Origin: Bacillota bacterium
GTDB taxonomy: Bacteria; Bacillota; Clostridia; Lachnospirales; Cellulosilyticaceae
Reading direction: 5' to 3'
Assembly: GCA_023410675.1 (NCBI GenBank)
Contig: JAEYPM010000038.1
Coordinates: 62,001-126,000, forward strand
Length of the DNA: 64,000 nt
Below, one piece after another: positions 43,733-53,887 of the stretch. Made by a program: the position numbers and the translations under genes. The first letter of the stretch is position 1. The number at the start of each line of letters is the position of its first letter. The notes under the pieces were generated by a model, which saw only the letters and a program-made list of their open reading frames with translations, was not told the DNA's origin and did not search any database.

Positions 43733-46402
43733 GTGAAGAAAAGGTTTAATCAAATAACTATAGTTAGTGTGTTTGTTGTGATAGCTGCCATTAGCATTTT
43801 AGCAGTACTTCAAATAAACAATAAGGATACTAAGGAAATCATAGAGCCTAGTACAACATCAGATGTTACACAGGTTGTAGAAATAACCAAGCCAATTGAA
43901 GAAACAGTTACTATTGAGGTGCCAGATGCAGGTAGCATGGTAGATACTATAAACAACAAAGAATTGCCTATGCCAACATTTAATGAAAACATTGAATGGA
44001 CTGGAAAAAAGGGCACAGGAGATTTTAACTATGGTGAAGCATTGCAGAAAGCACTGATATTTTATGAATTTCAAAAATCTGGGAAGCTTCCAGTGAATCA
44101 AAGGGTTAACTGGAGGGGAGATTCAGGGCTTACTGATGGGCAAGATGTAGGACTAGACTTAACGGGTGGCTTTTATGATGCAGGAGATCATGTGAAATTT
44201 AATCTACCAATGTCTTATACAGCCTCTATGCTTGCGTGGTCTGTCTATGAAGATAAAGAAAGCTATATTGACAGTGAACAGCTTCCTTATATACTGGATA
44301 CAATAAAATATGCCAATGATTATTTTATTAAGTGTCATCCTGAGCCTAATGTATACTACTATCAAGTAGGAGATGCTGGTGCAGATCATGCATGGTGGGG
44401 ACCTGCTGAGGTGATGCAGATGGAAAGGCCTACTTTTAAAGTGGATAGTAGTAAACCAGGTTCAACTGTAGCAGGTGGGACAGCTGCTTCACTTGCAGCA
44501 TGTTCTGTTGTCTTTAAAGATATTAATCCTAATTACGCTAAGGAATGCCTAAAGCATGCTAAGGAGCTTTATACATTTGCTGAAACCACCAAAAGTGATG
44601 CAGGTTATATAGCTGCAAATGGTTTTTATGATTCATGGAGTGGTTTTTATGATGAATTGTCTTGGGCTGGTGTATGGTTATATATTGCAACGGAGGATGA
44701 AAGCTACTTAAAGAAAGCAGAAGAATATGCATCCCAAAGTAAAGGAGATTATGTATGGACCCATTGCTGGGATGATGTATATACAGGCTCAGTATTACTA
44801 TTAGCTAAGCTTACCAATCAGGATGAATACAAAAATAGGATTGAAAAAAACTTAGACTTTTGGACGGTAGGAACAGAGGGAAAAAAAATACAGTATACTC
44901 TTAAAGGTTTAGCATGGCTGAGTCAGTGGGGATCCCTTCGTTATGCTACGACATCTGCTTTTATAGCCATGTCTTATAGTGAATGGGAAGGCTGTCCAAA
45001 AGATAAGAAGAAGTTGTACGCGGATTTTGCAGAATCTCAAATAAACTATGCTTTAGGAAGCTCAGGGCGAAGCTTTGTGGTTGGGTATGGAGAAAATCCG
45101 CCGAAACAACCCCATCATAGAACGTCACAAGGTTCTTGGTCAAACGATATGAGAGAGCCAAGTCCCAATAGACATATTTTATATGGAGCGTTAGTTGGCG
45201 GACCTATTATGAATGATATCTATACAGACGATGTATCAAACTATACAACTAATGAGGTAGCCTGTGACTACAATGCAGGATTTATAGGGGCACTGGCTAA
45301 GCTATATAAAATTTATGGAGGACAACATATTAAGAGCTTTAATGCAATAGAACGGGTGGATGAAGACGAAGTTTATGTTGATGCAGGGATTAATGTTATC
45401 GGGGAAGATTTTGTTGAGATTAAAGCAGTGGTTTATAATAAAAGTGGATGGCCAGCAAGAGTTCTAGATAATCTTTCGTTAAGATACTTTTTTGATGCTT
45501 CAGAGATTATTTCGGCAGGAGGAAGCGTTAATGATATTACGGTGACTACAAATTATACACAAGGTGGAAAAGCAGCTGGAATTAACAAGTGGCGTGAGGG
45601 AAAAGATATCTATTATGTTGAAATTGACTTTAGTGGTGAAAAAATATATCCAGGTGGACAAAGTGCTTATAAAAAGGAAGTGCAGTTTAGAATAAGTGCT
45701 AAGGGATGGGATAACAAAAACGATCCTTCCTTTAAAGATATTGAGGGTGTTACTTCAGAAAGTTTAGTTAAAGCAAACAATATATGTCTTTATGATTCAG
45801 GGAAACACTTATCTGGCAACGAGCCAGGTGGCACTGCAAAAGAAGAAACGAATAACAATAAGGAAAAACCTAAAAATACAAATACTGCAAATAACCAAGA
45901 AGGTAAAAAGGAGAAATCATCGGACACAAAGATCAAGCAAACAAGTGCAAAAGGAGATAAATTATCTATTAAGACAGAAAACAAAAGTTCTTCTAATACG
46001 ATAGCATTAACACTTGAACTAACAAATATAAGTGAAGAGGAACTTTCACTATCTGATTTGGATATAAGATACTATTTTACACCAGATACAGAGAGCCAGT
46101 GCAAATTTTGGTGTGATCATTCAGCCATCCTTTTAGGAGATCGTTATCAGCAAGCAGGTGGTGTATCAGCAAATTTTATTAAGTTAGATAAAAAGGCAAA
46201 AAATGCTACATATTATTGCAGTATAAAAAGTTCGGCAGATATGCTTTTAGCACCTCAGGCAACGTGGCAAGTGCAGTTTAGAATTGCAAAAGAAGATTGG
46301 AGTAATTTCGATTTAAGTAATGATTTTTCTCTCTCTGAAACAGGGACAATAGCTGTATTTAGTGATAATAAAAAAATAGCAGGAATGGATCCTGCTAAAT
46401 AG
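43733..46402 (+). CDS. GH9 cellulase with CBM3c and a second CBM3-type module
   Basis: An 889-aa exported enzyme. Residues ~8-28 are a hydrophobic signal or anchor sequence. The GH9 barrel (~95-535) opens NYGEALQKALIFYEFQKSG, carries the catalytic aspartates in GGFYDAGDHVKF, the HHRTSQGSW loop and the acid glutamate in TNEVACDYNAGFIGAL. A CBM3c-like module (~545-690) is fused directly behind it, the arrangement of processive endoglucanases. A low-complexity N/K/E/T linker (~695-735) leads to a second CBM3-type module. There is no dockerin, so it acts as a free or cell-anchored enzyme. GTG start after GAGGGGGAAGG. The 3' end overlaps the convergent HD-GYP gene by 8 bp. Confidence 0.93.
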   Translation: MKKRFNQITIVSVFVVIAAISILAVLQINNKDTKEIIEPSTTSDVTQVVEITKPIEETVTIEVPDAGSMVDTINNKELPMPTFNENIEWTGKKGTGDFNYGEALQKALIFYEFQKSGKLPVNQRVNWRGDSGLTDGQDVGLDLTGGFYDAGDHVKFNLPMSYTASMLAWSVYEDKESYIDSEQLPYILDTIKYANDYFIKCHPEPNVYYYQVGDAGADHAWWGPAEVMQMERPTFKVDSSKPGSTVAGGTAASLAACSVVFKDINPNYAKECLKHAKELYTFAETTKSDAGYIAANGFYDSWSGFYDELSWAGVWLYIATEDESYLKKAEEYASQSKGDYVWTHCWDDVYTGSVLLLAKLTNQDEYKNRIEKNLDFWTVGTEGKKIQYTLKGLAWLSQWGSLRYATTSAFIAMSYSEWEGCPKDKKKLYADFAESQINYALGSSGRSFVVGYGENPPKQPHHRTSQGSWSNDMREPSPNRHILYGALVGGPIMNDIYTDDVSNYTTNEVACDYNAGFIGALAKLYKIYGGQHIKSFNAIERVDEDEVYVDAGINVIGEDFVEIKAVVYNKSGWPARVLDNLSLRYFFDASEIISAGGSVNDITVTTNYTQGGKAAGINKWREGKDIYYVEIDFSGEKIYPGGQSAYKKEVQFRISAKGWDNKNDPSFKDIEGVTSESLVKANNICLYDSGKHLSGNEPGGTAKEETNNNKEKPKNTNTANNQEGKKEKSSDTKIKQTSAKGDKLSIKTENKSSSNTIALTLELTNISEEELSLSDLDIRYYFTPDTESQCKFWCDHSAILLGDRYQQAGGVSANFIKLDKKAKNATYYCSIKSSADMLLAPQATWQVQFRIAKEDWSNFDLSNDFSLSETGTIAVFSDNKKIAGMDPAK

Positions 46403-48821
46403 CTTGTTCATCTTCTAAGAGTTTTATAAATTTTTCTACAATAAAAGGATCAAATTGTGTTCCAGAACACCTTATTAATTCCTGAATGGCACATTCAATA
46501 GTAAAAGCTTCTTTATAGATCCTTTTATAAGTCATTACATCAAATGAATCAACAACATTAATGATTCGAGCCAGCAAAGGGATTTCATCGCCTTTTAAGC
46601 CATTTGGATAACCTTGCCCATCATATTTTTCATGGTGGGCAAGGATTTCATCGGCTATATGAGCCAGCTCAGGCGTTGACTGGGCAATTCGATAACCTAT
46701 ACTGGTATGTGTTTTCATAACTTCCCATTCGTCTTGAGAGAGTTTGGTTGGCTTCATAAGAATATGATCAGGGATACCAATTTTTCCTATATCATGTAAT
46801 AGTGCTAAAAGCTCTAATTCGTCTAATATATCATGGCTTAAATAAAGCCTTTTGCCAAGCTTCAGACTAAGATTTCTTATACGCATAGTGTGTTCTTCAG
46901 TTTCGTTATGTTTTTCGTACAAGCTTCTTGATAAAGACATGATGGTAGCACTGCGTGCACTTCTCGGTTCTAATAATTTATTTCGGTACATCCTTTGTTC
47001 AGCTAGTCCCATAACAGCCTGTGTACTTGAATGCTTGGGACTATTTCTAGCATAGCCAAGAGCGAGGCTGACTTTAAATGGAAAATCTGAAACTTCATCA
47101 CAATCCTTTCTAATAGCGTCTACTAACGAGGAAACATAGCTTAATTCTTTCTCCACACAGAGAATTACAAAGGCGTCTCCTCCCCATCTTGAAATAACAT
47201 CATCAGGAGCACAATTCTTTTTTAGGATAGCACTTGTACATTGCAGAAGTCTATCACCTTCTTTGTGCCCTAAGTTATCATTGACTAGCCTTAAGCCATT
47301 AATATCCACCATAAGAATACAATAGTTACTTTCTAGTGAGTCATCGATTAATTGGAGCTGATTCTCCATATAAGCTCTGTTATTTAAACCGGTTAGTCTG
47401 TCAGAATGGCTTAAAAATGAAATTTCATCTTCATGATTCTTTCGATCGGTTATATTGGTAAGCGTACTGATGATCTTTAAAGGATTTCCTTTTTCATCCT
47501 TTTCAAGAATTTTTCCTCTATGTAATACCCATATATAAGAACCAGAATCCTTTATTACCCTATATTCAACTTGAAAATAATCAGAAAGGCCAGATTGTAT
47601 CAGTGCAAAGGTAGACCGAAGATTATTTAAACAATCGGGATGAATTTTAGATACATAATCTGAGAAAAGATCTTTAGGGGTATCTCCTCTATAACCAACC
47701 ATTTCTTTCCATTTTGGGCTAACATACATTTCTTTTTTAGAAAAATTAAATTCAAGATAGCCATCGTTTGTAGCTTCCATAACACCCACAAATTGACTAT
47801 CCATTTCATGCATGTTTTCATGGACGTTGTGGAGTTCTTTTAGTATTTGATTTGCAGACATAGCAATCTTATCTAGTTCGTCATTGCCTTGTAAGTCAAG
47901 AAACACAGTTGCATCTTTCTGGGTAGTAGCAGTATCTAAAAAAGAATCTAATGTGTTTAATCTTTTGATAATAAGTTTATCAATCACTAGAACATTTACC
48001 ATGCAGAAAAATAATACAATAAATAAAAGGCCTACAGCAAACTTTTTAGTATAAAAAGATACTAAACTAATGTCACTAGGATTATCTGGAATAATAATCG
48101 CTATAGAAGGTAAGCCATTAATATCTTTTATAATTTGACTTTTATAGGTAGCGTTTTGTAAAAAAGTAGGTGAAGGCATGTTTTCTGATAGGGATGTTGC
48201 ATGAATGATCGTGGCATTGTGGATTTCTTCTATGGCATCAATCAGTGCATCTGGAAATTGGCGGACTAGAACCAAGTATCCATTGTTAGCACTGGGAGTG
48301 TTCAGCGTCGTTTGGGTGATGGGGGATAGTGCCACTATATAATTATCTTCATTTATTTTAAGCAGTCCACAGTGAATATATTTTGGGTCAGAAGAAAAAA
48401 GATTTTCCAAATAATTTGCATCTGTATTTAGATTGCTCAGAATGAGGCTAGCTGTAGAATGCTTAAGATTTGGATGTGCTTTATAGATTAGAGCCCCTTC
48501 ATTGTCTAAAAAAGCCACCATTTGTACATCTGTAGATTCAAGTGTAGTATGGTTTAAATATGTATCTATATAGCTATGATTCATATGCATAGTAAAGTCA
48601 TAGGTTTCATCTAGATGGGACAAGGAAAAGGTAAGATTACTTAAGTTATGTTGCTCATTATTCAGAACTAATCGAATAGTATAAAAACTTTGTGTGACAT
48701 AGTCATCCTGATGTTTTTGAATATATCCGAAATAAGAAGACTGGAACATGAAATAAGTCATACTAACGAAAAATACAAGATTGACGATTGCTATAATAAG
48801 AAATTTATATTTGATCTTCAT
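46395..48821 (-). CDS. Membrane PAS-GGDEF(degenerate)-HD-GYP signalling protein
   Basis: An 808-aa sensor. Two membrane segments (~7-27 and ~270-290) flank an extracytoplasmic sensor region, then a HAMP-like segment, a PAS domain (~335-455), a GGDEF-type domain (~460-615) and an HD-GYP domain (~625-800). The HD-GYP motifs are complete (HDIGKIGIPDHIL; HHEKYDGQGYPNGLKGDEIP), so c-di-GMP phosphodiesterase activity is expected. The signature of the cyclase domain reads GGDAF, which lacks the glutamate of GG(D/E)EF and suggests that it is inactive or only binds GTP. It converges with and overlaps the cellulase gene. Confidence 0.9.
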   Translation of the reverse strand: MKIKYKFLIIAIVNLVFFVSMTYFMFQSSYFGYIQKHQDDYVTQSFYTIRLVLNNEQHNLSNLTFSLSHLDETYDFTMHMNHSYIDTYLNHTTLESTDVQMVAFLDNEGALIYKAHPNLKHSTASLILSNLNTDANYLENLFSSDPKYIHCGLLKINEDNYIVALSPITQTTLNTPSANNGYLVLVRQFPDALIDAIEEIHNATIIHATSLSENMPSPTFLQNATYKSQIIKDINGLPSIAIIIPDNPSDISLVSFYTKKFAVGLLFIVLFFCMVNVLVIDKLIIKRLNTLDSFLDTATTQKDATVFLDLQGNDELDKIAMSANQILKELHNVHENMHEMDSQFVGVMEATNDGYLEFNFSKKEMYVSPKWKEMVGYRGDTPKDLFSDYVSKIHPDCLNNLRSTFALIQSGLSDYFQVEYRVIKDSGSYIWVLHRGKILEKDEKGNPLKIISTLTNITDRKNHEDEISFLSHSDRLTGLNNRAYMENQLQLIDDSLESNYCILMVDINGLRLVNDNLGHKEGDRLLQCTSAILKKNCAPDDVISRWGGDAFVILCVEKELSYVSSLVDAIRKDCDEVSDFPFKVSLALGYARNSPKHSSTQAVMGLAEQRMYRNKLLEPRSARSATIMSLSRSLYEKHNETEEHTMRIRNLSLKLGKRLYLSHDILDELELLALLHDIGKIGIPDHILMKPTKLSQDEWEVMKTHTSIGYRIAQSTPELAHIADEILAHHEKYDGQGYPNGLKGDEIPLLARIINVVDSFDVMTYKRIYKEAFTIECAIQELIRCSGTQFDPFIVEKFIKLLEDEQAI

Positions 48822-49159
48822 AAGCTTTCACGCTCCTTTAAGAAAGCTAGATGTAGTATAAAATTCACATTCAAGAATTTAAATGATCTCTTGTGTGAGC
48901 TATTTCGTTGTAGATGAGTTATATAGTCCTATTATAGCACACTGAAAAAGTAAATTATATCTACAATTTTATCGATTTTTCTTAGTAAAATGAATTTTAT
49001 TTAATCTTTAGAAAAACTTCAGATTTCCTCTAATTATTCTTTATACCATGCATTTATTATGACTAATAAGTATAGGATTTTCATTTTAGGGATTAAGTTA
49101 TATATATCTTGTGAATTCATGCTGTGTCTTTAAAGGAATAAGGTGAGGGGCATAAAAGT
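48822..49159. other. Divergent intergenic region
   Basis: About 340 bp between the HD-GYP gene (minus) and the metallopeptidase gene (plus). It is AT-rich with TTGTGAATTCATG at 49109-49121 close to the plus-strand gene. No gene, riboswitch or strong hairpin recognised. Confidence 0.4.
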
Positions 49160-50983
49160 ATGAAAAATATGAGTAATAGATTGATGAGATTAGGTGTTGG
49201 ATTTTTGTTTATTTTTTTGTTTCTACCTATAGGGATAAAAGGTGATGAAGTGCCAAAGGTAAAGATTCTTCTTACAACAGGTCAGGTAAAAGATGGATAT
49301 CCTGTTATGATAGAACATAGTCAAAATCAAGCAGTAAATAAGCTTCTTAAACAGTCCTTTATGAAGCATTCATTGCATCTATACCAAGAAGCATTAAAGT
49401 ATACAGATACACAAGAGGATACATTCTATCTTAGCTTTAAAAAGGGTTCTGGCTGTTATGGAAGAATAGGGTTTTATCTAATGAGTGGAAATCAGTTAAT
49501 TGATATGAGGTCATCAGCCTATATAGAGCTAGATGAAGATATGCTAACAGATAATCCAGGTCATCTTCAATCCATAACCCAGATATTTGCACATGAAATG
49601 GGACATATACTTCTTGGATGTACAACCAAAAAGTATCGAAATCCCCAGTCCTATAGTTTTGATATGCATTATTCAAATGTAATAACGGAGTATTCTACAG
49701 CTTTTAATGAGGGATTTGCAGAGCATTTTGAAATTATTGCGAGAAAATATGAACCCAATAAGCAAATAAAAAATCAAATAGTTGAAGATATGAAGATAAA
49801 GAAGAAAAAGGTTTCTGCTATATTGCCAAGAGTAAAAAGGGATTTTAACTTGCCACTAAGGCTGAATTTTTATAGAGGGATGTCACTGATTTGGCTAGAT
49901 CAACAAGAGGCCATTAAAAGAGATGAACTCGTTTTAAAGGGCATGTGTATTTATAAAAATGATTACCAAAAATTTAACGATATAGAAAAGACACTGCTCT
50001 ATAGAAATATGGGACTTGGGCAAGATCTTAAGAATAAGCGAAGCTTAACGCAAGCACTTTCAACAGAATCAGTTGTATCAAGATTTTTTGTACTTCTTGA
50101 AGAAGAAAATAAGCTAGATCTTAAGAATCATTATGACAAAATTTTTAAAGTCTTTCACAGCTATATCACAGAAGAAGGATCGTCTTTAATAGAATTTATT
50201 AATGGGTATATTAAAGAATATCCTGACGAGGAGCAGGTTTTGCATAAGGTGTTTAAAAGTGCTACAGGGTACGAATTTACTGAGCAAATAGCTCCAGAAA
50301 TATGGCTTGTGCATGAAGGAGACCACATAACAACCCCTATAGATTCATTTGGCGGCGTAGCCATTCCAGTATATACGTTTAATTTAAATACCTGCGAAAT
50401 AGAAGACTTACTTAAGCTTGAGATAAAAAAAGAAGAAGCACAAAAAATTATTGGATTTAGAGAGGAAAAGGAATATTTCTTAAGTGTTTCTGAAGTTAGA
50501 AATATAGAAGATATTGAAAATAGTACAGTTGATCTTATTAATCATGCTGCACTTGACAACTGGATGCAAGAAAAATTTGATTTACTCTTTAGTGAAGTGA
50601 TGCAAAACATGAATTTTGACATGGGATCTATAGTTATGGCATTTCTAATTTATCTTATAAAAAGAGGAATTGCTTTGTTGGGTATATTTATTATTTTGTA
50701 TAGCATCATTATTTTGAGAACAAGAAAATTAATCATCAAAGATGTGATAATTCAGATGATAAAATTTATGTTGTATCTGATATTAGGACTTGTATGTAGT
50801 GCTATTTCTATGATCATCATTGTAAGAAATACAATTGTGCATCCTGTAGCATTGTTTGTTATAATGATATTAATTATAGAGGGAATAAGACTTTTCTTGC
50901 TTTACAAAGACAGAGCTAAGTTTAAGGAAAGCTTCATTTCAACCTTTATGCTTACTTTAATGCTAATGTATTCTTTATTCTAG
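49160..50983 (+). CDS. Exported membrane-anchored gluzincin-like metallopeptidase with HhH-like segment
   Basis: A 607-aa protein with a signal peptide (~8-28). IFAHEMGHILLG (~147-158) is an HExxH zinc site and NEGFAEHFEII about 40 residues later supplies the third-ligand glutamate, the gluzincin pattern. Residues ~410-450 (YTFNLNTCEIEDLLKLEIKKEEAQKIIGFREE) look like a ComEA-type helix-hairpin-helix. Four hydrophobic segments fill the last 120 residues. The active site would face outward. The two-component system starts 16 nt downstream, so it may be part of a sensing unit. Confidence 0.72.
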   Translation: MKNMSNRLMRLGVGFLFIFLFLPIGIKGDEVPKVKILLTTGQVKDGYPVMIEHSQNQAVNKLLKQSFMKHSLHLYQEALKYTDTQEDTFYLSFKKGSGCYGRIGFYLMSGNQLIDMRSSAYIELDEDMLTDNPGHLQSITQIFAHEMGHILLGCTTKKYRNPQSYSFDMHYSNVITEYSTAFNEGFAEHFEIIARKYEPNKQIKNQIVEDMKIKKKKVSAILPRVKRDFNLPLRLNFYRGMSLIWLDQQEAIKRDELVLKGMCIYKNDYQKFNDIEKTLLYRNMGLGQDLKNKRSLTQALSTESVVSRFFVLLEEENKLDLKNHYDKIFKVFHSYITEEGSSLIEFINGYIKEYPDEEQVLHKVFKSATGYEFTEQIAPEIWLVHEGDHITTPIDSFGGVAIPVYTFNLNTCEIEDLLKLEIKKEEAQKIIGFREEKEYFLSVSEVRNIEDIENSTVDLINHAALDNWMQEKFDLLFSEVMQNMNFDMGSIVMAFLIYLIKRGIALLGIFIILYSIIILRTRKLIIKDVIIQMIKFMLYLILGLVCSAISMIIIVRNTIVHPVALFVIMILIIEGIRLFLLYKDRAKFKESFISTFMLTLMLMYSLF

Positions 50984-50998
50984 AGAGGAGAAAATATA

Positions 50999-51688
50999 GT
51001 GCATGCGATCACTGTACTTATTGTAGATGATGAAAAAGAAATAGGCGATTTATTAGAAATATATTTTAAACATGAAGGATATGATGTGCTTAAGGCAAAC
51101 GATGGTAGTATAGCACTGGATTTATTGAATAAACATGTTATAGACTTAGTCATTCTTGATATTATGTTGCCAAGCCTTGATGGGATAGAAGTGTGTACTA
51201 AAATAAGACAGTCAAAAGATATTCCTGTTCTCATGCTTTCTGCAAAAGGAGCGTCAACAGATCGTATACTAGGTATTATGACAGGAGCAGATGATTATGT
51301 GGCAAAGCCTTTTGATCCATTAGAGGTTGTTGTGCGTGTTAAAGCACTTTTAAGGAGGTACTTAAATACCAATAAGCATATTAAAGAAAGTGAGCTATGT
51401 ATAGATGATTTGATTGTTAACACAAAGACACATAGCGTAACACTGGATGGCAAGGAAATAGCACTAACCAATAAGGAATTTGAAATACTTGTCTTGCTTA
51501 TGCGTAACAAAGGTATAGTTTTTAGTAGCAGACAAATTTATGAAACCGTGTGGAATGAACAATTTTATGAGTCTGATGCAACGATTATGACACATATTAA
51601 GAACCTTAGGGAGAAACTTAAAGATAATGTTAAAAAGCCAAGATACATTAAAACTATTTGGGGAGTAGGATACAAAATTGATAAATAA
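50999..51688 (+). CDS. OmpR/PhoB-family response regulator
   Basis: A 229-aa regulator: receiver domain (1-120) with DDEK acidic pocket, phosphorylated aspartate in LVILDIMLPSLDG (~53), LSAKG and KPFDPLEV; then a winged-helix DNA-binding domain (~135-228) with the ALTNKEFEILVLLMRNKGIVFS and TIWGVGYKID ends. GTG start behind GAGAGGAG. Overlaps the kinase gene by 11 nt. Confidence 0.95.
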   Translation: MHAITVLIVDDEKEIGDLLEIYFKHEGYDVLKANDGSIALDLLNKHVIDLVILDIMLPSLDGIEVCTKIRQSKDIPVLMLSAKGASTDRILGIMTGADDYVAKPFDPLEVVVRVKALLRRYLNTNKHIKESELCIDDLIVNTKTHSVTLDGKEIALTNKEFEILVLLMRNKGIVFSSRQIYETVWNEQFYESDATIMTHIKNLREKLKDNVKKPRYIKTIWGVGYKIDK

Positions 51689-53042
51689 AATCATTGTAAG
51701 TATTAGGATAAAGTTTTTTGTAGCATTTTTTCTGTCTTTATTTATTGGAGTTATAGTGTTTCTAATATTAAACGGCTTATATAGACAAGAAGCTAATGAC
51801 TTTTCCATGCAGATTGAAAGGTTTAATAATCATTCTGTTATGGCATTCAAAAAAATAGAAGAAAATCACGAAAATGATGAAAAACTCAAACAAGTCATTA
51901 ATGAAAATATAGCTAACTTTTACATATTCATAACAGATGAAAAAGGGAATGTACTATTGCAACCCAATAATCAAAATATAGTCCAAATAGACATTGAGGC
52001 AATAAGACTAAGGGAAGAAGCGGCGTTAAGTATGGATAAAGCCTTATATAAAGAGAAAGAGATCATATATAGTAAACTTAGGCAGATTGGATCAAAGCGT
52101 TATGTGGTTCTATCAAAACTCCTAATAAAAGATGATACAGGTAGCTTTATGTTTATTGGAGGCGGTGTATTTATTTTACTATTCTTTCTTCTTACTTTTG
52201 AAAGGATGCATTATATAAAAAAGCTCTCAGGGGCTCTAAAAACAATTGCTACTGGGGATTTAGATACTTTTGTAGCAGTAAAAGGCAAAGATGAGCTTTC
52301 TTTATTGGCTGATAACATTAATGATATGGTTAGAGAGATTAAAAATAGAAAAGAAAAACAAGAGCAGGCAGAAAAGACAAAAAATGAATTGATCGTGAAC
52401 ATGTCTCATGACCTTAGGACGCCACTTACGTCAATTATTGGGTATATTAAGCTTCTAAAGCAAAAAAATACTGTGGAAGAATTAGATGACTATATCACTA
52501 TTGTGGATGATAAGGCACAAAGATTGGAAAAGATGATTGATGATTTATTTGAATATACCCTACTTTTAAATGATCAAATGCAGCTTTCTCTAACAAAAGT
52601 GTCAATCAATGAACTGATACGACAAGTAGTAGAAGAAATGATGCCTTTAGCTCAGCAAAATGATGGGGTAATTACTTATAGTGTGCTTGAAGATGATCAA
52701 CTGATAAATGTAGATGTTTCAAGAATGGTAAGAGTGTATGAAAACATCATTGCTAATGCTATAAAATATGGACAAAAGCCTGGACATATAGAAGTTAAGT
52801 TGAAAAATAGTGAAGAATGTGTCCTCATTAGCATTTTTAATAAAGGAGAGAGCATAGATAAAGATGAAGTAGATAAACTCTTTGAAAGGCTCTATCGAAC
52901 AGATAAGGCAAGATGTTCACACACATCAGGAAGTGGCATAGGGCTATCAATAGCAAAAAGCATTGTTGAATCACATAACGGAAGAATATGGGCAGAAGGT
53001 ACTGAGGATGGCATAACCTTTTATATAGAGATTTTAATATAA
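51678..53042 (+). CDS. Sensor histidine kinase
   Basis: A 454-aa membrane kinase with two membrane segments (~12-30 and ~155-175), an extracytoplasmic loop of ~125 residues, HAMP (~175-230), the H-box MSHDLRTPLTSIIGYIKLL with the phospho-accepting histidine near 243, N-box NIIANAIKYG and G-box SGSGIGLSIAKSIVESHNG. It pairs with the response regulator it overlaps. TTG start. The neighbouring metallopeptidase may feed or be controlled by this system. Confidence 0.93.
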   Translation: MINKIIVSIRIKFFVAFFLSLFIGVIVFLILNGLYRQEANDFSMQIERFNNHSVMAFKKIEENHENDEKLKQVINENIANFYIFITDEKGNVLLQPNNQNIVQIDIEAIRLREEAALSMDKALYKEKEIIYSKLRQIGSKRYVVLSKLLIKDDTGSFMFIGGGVFILLFFLLTFERMHYIKKLSGALKTIATGDLDTFVAVKGKDELSLLADNINDMVREIKNRKEKQEQAEKTKNELIVNMSHDLRTPLTSIIGYIKLLKQKNTVEELDDYITIVDDKAQRLEKMIDDLFEYTLLLNDQMQLSLTKVSINELIRQVVEEMMPLAQQNDGVITYSVLEDDQLINVDVSRMVRVYENIIANAIKYGQKPGHIEVKLKNSEECVLISIFNKGESIDKDEVDKLFERLYRTDKARCSHTSGSGIGLSIAKSIVESHNGRIWAEGTEDGITFYIEILI

Positions 53043-53132
53043 TTATAAAAAAAACAGTCTGCATTTCATGTAACAATCTGTACTATTATGTCATATAGTA
53101 TACTATAAACTATAAGTAAAGGGGAGTTTTAT

Positions 53133-53420
53133 ATGTCATGCAGAACAAGAAGCAGGTACAACGACTACACAAATATTTCTGACAACTATGTAAACGATTC
53201 ATTCAACGAAGAAATCTTCCAAATTCTAACCAAAATCGAGGCACAAATTGAAATTCAGGCACAAATTCAGGCACAACTCCAAGCACAACTCCAATCACAA
53301 CTCCAATCACAAGCACAAAGCCAAAATGACACAGATACTGTAACAAATAGTATGAGCCTTTTGACAGTTAACTTTAACTTACCACCAGATCTAGGACCAC
53401 TCGGAACTCAGCCACAATAA
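53133..53420 (+). CDS. Small glutamine-rich repeat protein
   Basis: A 95-aa protein. Residues ~33-63 are a run of AQ-x-Q units (IEAQIEIQAQIQAQLQAQLQ and onward) encoded by near-identical 12-bp repeats, predicted to form one long helix. The N-terminus (MSCRTRSRYNDY) has one cysteine and many arginines; the C-terminus is NFNLPPDLGPLGTQPQ. AAAGGGGAG precedes the ATG. The layout recalls small spore-coat or surface proteins but I cannot assign a family. A palindrome ATAGTATACTAT (53095-53106) lies in the promoter region. Confidence 0.7.
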   Translation: MSCRTRSRYNDYTNISDNYVNDSFNEEIFQILTKIEAQIEIQAQIQAQLQAQLQSQLQSQAQSQNDTDTVTNSMSLLTVNFNLPPDLGPLGTQPQ

Positions 53421-53459
53421 CAACCACACTGATCACAACTTTAGTATGGTCTAGCTGTT

Positions 53460-53503
53460 TTTTTATGTGCTTAGTGGACAAGATTCTATTAAGCACATAA
53501 AAA
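53460..53503 (+). repeat. 14-bp perfect inverted repeat after the glutamine-rich gene
   Basis: TTTTTATGTGCTTA (53460-53473) and TAAGCACATAAAAA (53490-53503) pair perfectly around a 16-nt loop. There is no T-run after the stem on either strand, so it is not a classical terminator. Confidence 0.7.
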
Positions 53504-53560
53504 GTAAAAATAAAGCACAATAACTAAGAATAGGAAAAGATGACGAGAGGTGTTTCTATT

Positions 53561-53884
53561 ATGGCTCAAAGAATAAAACAATTTCAGATAGGTATTATTA
53601 AGTCAGAGAAAGAAGTTAAGGAAGCTATTCCAAAGATTAAAGAATTACTTACAAATACACTTGAAGAAATAAGGCGTACTAATGGATCAGAAGTGGCTTC
53701 AGATTCGTTAGTAGATAATATAGCTCAAGTCATGAATTTTATATTAGATAAAGCTGGTGAAGTAACACAAACAGAGGATGCTAAGAAAGTTTTTAATCAA
53801 ATTACACAGGAAACAGGATATTCTGAAAAACAGCTTCAAGCTATTCTAGAGACGGTAAAAAAAACAATGAATAGTTTAATATAA
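53561..53884 (+). CDS. Small helical hypothetical protein
   Basis: About 107 aa, soluble, all-helical and charged (KEVKEAIPKIKELLTNTLEEIRR). No family recognised. I start at the ATG at 53561, 8 nt after GAGAGGTG, rather than the ATG at 53540. It is a single-gene unit with its own terminator. Confidence 0.65.
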   Translation: MAQRIKQFQIGIIKSEKEVKEAIPKIKELLTNTLEEIRRTNGSEVASDSLVDNIAQVMNFILDKAGEVTQTEDAKKVFNQITQETGYSEKQLQAILETVKKTMNSLI

Positions 53885-53887
53885 TAT

